Below, piece after piece: positions 61,049-64,000 of a stretch of DNA of 64,000 nt. The DNA is from an uncultured Lachnospiraceae bacterium. GTDB lineage: Bacteria > Bacillota > Clostridia > Lachnospirales > Lachnospiraceae. The position numbers were made by a program, and so were the translations under genes. The DNA lies in assembly GCA_910587105.1 (NCBI GenBank), contig CAJUMB010000004.1:1-64000 (forward strand). The letters run 5' to 3'. Positions within the stretch are counted from its first letter, which is position 1. Each line of letters begins with the position of its first letter. The notes under the pieces are model-generated. The model saw only the letters and a list, made by a program, of their open reading frames with translations. It did no database searches and was not told where the DNA came from.

Positions 61049-62056
61049 ATGAGTAATCTGAATGATTATAAAAATATATGGGTGTTCATTGAAACAGAAT
61101 GCGGAAAAGCAAAAAATGTGGGTTATGAATTATTAAATGTGGCGAAACCGCTGGCGCAGCAGAAAGGCTGTCCGCTGGTTGCTGTGGTAATCGGAAAAGA
61201 TATTGAATATGTGGCAAAAGATGCTATCTGTTATGGGGCGGATTCCGCCATTATTGTAGACGCACCGGAATATGAATATTACACTACAGATGCTTTTACA
61301 AAGGCACTGGTGACACTGGTGGAAAAGTATAAACCAGAAACACTGATGATCGGAGCAACCAATAATGGCCGTGACATGGGTCCAAGGGTGTCCTGCCGCT
61401 TAAAGACCGGACTGACAGCAGACTGTACAGAAATCGGCATTGACGAAGACACGGGAAATATTGCGTGGACCCGTCCCACATTCGGCGGAAACCTGATGGC
61501 TACTATCATGTGTCCGGATAACCGCCCCCAGATGGGTACGGTAAGACCAGGTGTGTTTAAAAAAGGTGCTTACGATGAGAGCCGTACCGGAGAGATTATA
61601 AAAGAAACCATTCATACAGCAGCAGAAGAAATCCGTACCAAATTGGTAGAACGTGTCAATGAAGTGACAGAGGCCATCAATCTGGAAGAAGCAGATGTGA
61701 TTGTAGCCGGCGGCCGCGGCGTGGGTTCGGCAGAGAACTTTAAACTTCTGGAAGAACTGGCAGAGGCAGTGGACGGAACTCTTGGATGCAGCCGTGCGGC
61801 AGTTGATGCAGGATGGATGCCCTATGTACATCAGGTGGGTCAGTCAGGAAAAACAGTAGCTCCAAGGCTTTATTTTGCCATTGGTATTTCCGGGGCAATC
61901 CAGCATCTGACAGGAATTGCCGGGTCTGACACAGTGATTGCGGTGAATAAAGACTCAGATGCCCCCATTTTTGATGTGGCAGATTACGGGATTGTGGGAG
62001 ATTTGAATGAAGTGGTTCCTGCGTTGACAGAAGCAATAAAAGCCCGCAAGGCTTAA
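61049..62056 (+). CDS. etfA: Electron transfer flavoprotein alpha subunit
   Basis: 335 residues. N-terminal part LVAVVIGKDIEYVAKDAICYGAD, ETLMIGATNNGRDMGPRVSCRLKTGLTADCTEIG; C-terminal FAD domain VIVAGGRGVGSAENFKLLEELAEAV, SRAAVDAGWMPYVHQVGQSGKTVAPRLYFAIGISGAIQH. There is no N-terminal ferredoxin-like [4Fe-4S] extension, which the A. woodii lactate-dehydrogenase EtfA carries. Cotranscribed between etfB and the acyl-CoA dehydrogenase homologue. Confidence 0.95.
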   Translation: MSNLNDYKNIWVFIETECGKAKNVGYELLNVAKPLAQQKGCPLVAVVIGKDIEYVAKDAICYGADSAIIVDAPEYEYYTTDAFTKALVTLVEKYKPETLMIGATNNGRDMGPRVSCRLKTGLTADCTEIGIDEDTGNIAWTRPTFGGNLMATIMCPDNRPQMGTVRPGVFKKGAYDESRTGEIIKETIHTAAEEIRTKLVERVNEVTEAINLEEADVIVAGGRGVGSAENFKLLEELAEAVDGTLGCSRAAVDAGWMPYVHQVGQSGKTVAPRLYFAIGISGAIQHLTGIAGSDTVIAVNKDSDAPIFDVADYGIVGDLNEVVPALTEAIKARKA

Positions 62057-62073
62057 AAGCCGGGAATCTGCAT

Positions 62074-63219
62074 ATGGATTTCAGGCGGGATGCGTTACAT
62101 CAGGATATCTTGGAGATGGTCCATGATTTTGCGGTGGAGGATGTAAAACCGCTGGCCAGGGAGATTGACAGAACAGAAGAATTTCCCATGGCAAATGTGA
62201 AAAAAATGGCGGAAATGGGGTTTTTGGGAATCCCGTTTCCGGAGAACTATGGCGGTTCCCAGATGGATTTTCTCACCTATATTCAGACGGTGGAAGAATT
62301 GAGTAAATATTGTGGGACTACAGGGAACATTGTATTTGCCCATACCACTTTCTGCAGTACTCCCATCTATCAGTTCGGGGCAGAGTGGCAGAAAGAGAAA
62401 TATCTCACAAAATTGTGTTCTGGTGAATGGCTGGGAAGCTTCGCTCTCACAGAGCCTGAGACAAAAAGCGGTGCGTCCGGCCGCTATCAGATTACAGCGG
62501 TGGACGCGGGAAGCCATTGGGTGCTGGATGGATATAAAACTTTTGTATCCGGGGCTGATGTGGCAGATGTATTTTTTGTAACAGCTATGACCAGCCAGCT
62601 GCAGGGAACCAGGGGGATTTCCTCCTTTATAGTTGAAAAAGGGTTTCCGGGACTGTCTGTTGGAAAGCGGGAGAATCAGGTGGGAATCCGGGCAGCTTCT
62701 ATCTGTGAATTGGTTTTCAGAGAATGTATTGTTCCCAAAGAAAATCTGGTGGGCAGTCAGGGAAAGGGCTTTGAATACGCAGGGACAGTGCTGGATGAAG
62801 GGCGCATTTGTGTAGCTGCCCAGGCCCTTGGCATTGCTGAGGGGGCTTTGGAGGAAACTGCAGATTACGTCCGGGCGCGAAAAAAGTTTGGGCGCAGTCT
62901 CTCACAGTTTCAGAAAACCCAGTTTGAACTGGCACAGATGAAGACAAACACGGAAGCCGTAAAACTATTGGTGTATCAGGCTGCCTGTGACAGAGACAGC
63001 CGGGAATCATTTTCACACAGAGCCGCAATGGCGAAATTGGCAGCATCCCAAAATGCATTTGATGTGGCGTACCGCTGCCAGCAGTTGTATGGTGAGCCGG
63101 CATATCGGAAAGGCCATCCAATCGAGAGAATGATGCGTGACGCAGAAATAACAGAAATTTATGGAGGTACATCCGAAGTCCAGATGAGGGTTATCGCTGG
63201 ATGGATGGGTATAAAATAA
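62074..63219 (+). CDS. Acyl-CoA dehydrogenase-family flavoprotein lacking the usual catalytic Glu
   Basis: 381 residues, butyryl-CoA dehydrogenase-like length. FAD/substrate segments FALTEPETKSGAS, VLDGYKTFVSGADVAD, RKKFGRSLSQFQKTQFELAQM and AITEIYGGTSEVQMRVIAGW are present. In short- and medium-chain dehydrogenases the catalytic base is the Glu of IYEGTSE; here it is Gly (IYGGTSE). The alternative position used by isovaleryl- and long-chain enzymes (in VLDEGRICVAA) also appears to be Gly. It starts 17 bases after etfA and precedes larA, so it probably takes electrons from or to the same Etf. Substrate unknown; an acryloyl-CoA-reductase-like role would fit Etf but needs a base. Confidence 0.88.
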   Translation: MDFRRDALHQDILEMVHDFAVEDVKPLAREIDRTEEFPMANVKKMAEMGFLGIPFPENYGGSQMDFLTYIQTVEELSKYCGTTGNIVFAHTTFCSTPIYQFGAEWQKEKYLTKLCSGEWLGSFALTEPETKSGASGRYQITAVDAGSHWVLDGYKTFVSGADVADVFFVTAMTSQLQGTRGISSFIVEKGFPGLSVGKRENQVGIRAASICELVFRECIVPKENLVGSQGKGFEYAGTVLDEGRICVAAQALGIAEGALEETADYVRARKKFGRSLSQFQKTQFELAQMKTNTEAVKLLVYQAACDRDSRESFSHRAAMAKLAASQNAFDVAYRCQQLYGEPAYRKGHPIERMMRDAEITEIYGGTSEVQMRVIAGWMGIK

Positions 63220-63223
63220 TAAT

Positions 63224-64000
63224 ATGGATATTAAATTGCCATTTTCCAGAGAAGGCATGATGCTGCATCTGGATGACGAACTGGATTATGAGATTTTGGA
63301 ATCTTCTATTGAGTCTATGCCGAAAAGCGGGAAGACAGAAGATCAGATTGTAGCTGAGGCCATGGAAAACCCCATTGGATCACCCAGGCTTTCCCAGCTG
63401 TCTGAAGGAAAAGAACGGATTGTAATCATCTGCTCTGACCATACCAGACCGGTTCCCAGCAAACATATCATTCCGTTTATGTTAAAAGAGATCCGCGAGG
63501 GCAATCCCCAGGCAGATATCACATTGCTGATTGCAACAGGTTTCCACCGTGCCACCACCAGAGAGGAACTGGTAAACAAATTCGGTGAAGAAATTGTGGA
63601 GCATGAAAAGATAGTTATTCATGACAGCCGCGATATGGAGAACATGGTGAATCTGGGAGTTCTCCCTTCGGGGGCACCCCTTTTGATTAATAAAATAGCA
63701 GCAGAGGCGGATCTGCTGGCCAGTGAAGGGTTTATTGAAACCCATTTCTTTGCAGGTTTTTCCGGCGGCCGAAAGAGCGTTCTTCCTGGCGTTTCCAGCC
63801 AGGTGACTGTTTTGGGCAATCATTGTTCTGCTTTTATTGATTCTCCGTACAGCCGTACCGGGGTGCTGGAGAATAATCCCATTCACAGGGATATGATTGC
63901 AGCAAGTAAAATGGCAGGCCAGAAATATATTGTAAATGCAATTATTGATGCAGATAAAAAAGTAGTTCATGCTGTGGCAGGAGATGCCATCAGTGCCCAT
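63224..64000 (+). CDS. larA: Nickel-dependent lactate racemase, N-terminal part (runs off right edge)
   Basis: From ATG 63224 the frame is open to the window end (259 codons). IVIICSDHTRPVPSKH, IATGFHRATT (catalytic His) and THFFAGFSGGRKSVLPGVSSQVTVLGNHC are LarA hallmarks: the Lys in GGRKS would tether the nickel-pincer cofactor and the His in LGNH ligates nickel. It interconverts D- and L-lactate, letting the dehydrogenase upstream use both. Four bases after the acyl-CoA dehydrogenase gene. The N-terminus MDIKLPFSREGMMLHL is typical. larB/C/E cofactor genes are not visible. Confidence 0.9.
   Translation, partial: MDIKLPFSREGMMLHLDDELDYEILESSIESMPKSGKTEDQIVAEAMENPIGSPRLSQLSEGKERIVIICSDHTRPVPSKHIIPFMLKEIREGNPQADITLLIATGFHRATTREELVNKFGEEIVEHEKIVIHDSRDMENMVNLGVLPSGAPLLINKIAAEADLLASEGFIETHFFAGFSGGRKSVLPGVSSQVTVLGNHCSAFIDSPYSRTGVLENNPIHRDMIAASKMAGQKYIVNAIIDADKKVVHAVAGDAISAH

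Overview
The window looks like chromosomal DNA of an acetogenic gut member of the Lachnospiraceae (Blautia-like). This is inferred from gene content: a methyl-branch Wood-Ljungdahl operon (fhs-fchA-folD-metV-metF with lpd and gcvH), an electron-bifurcating-type lactate dehydrogenase/Etf operon, a FabK/FabT-style fatty-acid cluster, and a DUF5716/DUF5717-type gene set that I recall from this family. Ribosome binding sites are strong AGGAGG types, GTG and TTG starts occur, and many promoters are near-consensus sigma-A sites with 17-bp spacers. No rRNA, tRNA or CRISPR array was seen.

Layout. 1-1230: AT-rich end of a bacteriocin-type ABC exporter. 1500-4660: BlaR1/BlaI-like antirepressor-repressor pair, two decayed genes, and an exported protein whose leader repeats that of the BlaR1-like gene. 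4700-8045: Uma2 nuclease-fold protein, AAA-ATPase/PD-(D/E)XK protein, PLP aminotransferase/decarboxylase. 8100-13803: a tightly packed three-gene set of unknown function (large beta/helical-repeat protein, Hsp70/actin-fold ATPase, TPR protein). 13850-20758: purC-purF-purB, a Na/Pi cotransporter, purA. 20834-22136: small membrane protein, an unusual HPr, a lone EIIA. 22150-25220: folate operon folE-HD hydrolase-folP-folBK behind a long leader ending in a terminator. 25380-29674: AIM24-like protein, YyaL-like thioredoxin-domain protein, SEC-C protein, YdcF/SanA-like protein.

30071-37181 carries the methyl branch of the Wood-Ljungdahl pathway (formyl-THF to methyl-THF) followed by dihydrolipoyl dehydrogenase and H protein, with lipoate ligase on the opposite strand. 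38506-49205 is the fatty-acid cluster fabH-fabK-fabD-fabG-fabF-accB-fabZ-accC-accDA(fused)-second FabK-like-fabT-like, starting from a promoter overlapped by FabT-like palindromes; acpP is not in it. 49309-53012 is a methionine-type ABC importer whose lipoprotein fuses two unrelated substrate-binding families.

53116-56930 is an AT-rich accessory islet: a DUF262/DUF1524 (GmrSD-like) protein and a putative toxin-antitoxin pair whose second gene is interrupted by a 168-bp palindromic MITE-like element. 57054-64000 is a lactate-utilisation operon (lactate permease, FAD lactate dehydrogenase, EtfB, EtfA, an acyl-CoA dehydrogenase homologue lacking the usual catalytic glutamate, and lactate racemase LarA running off the right edge), with three GntR/LldR-like operators around its promoter.

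Most promising for novelty: the three-gene ATPase/TPR set, the MITE in the toxin-like gene, the dual-specificity binding lipoprotein, the base-less acyl-CoA dehydrogenase in a lactate operon, and the unassigned folE leader.
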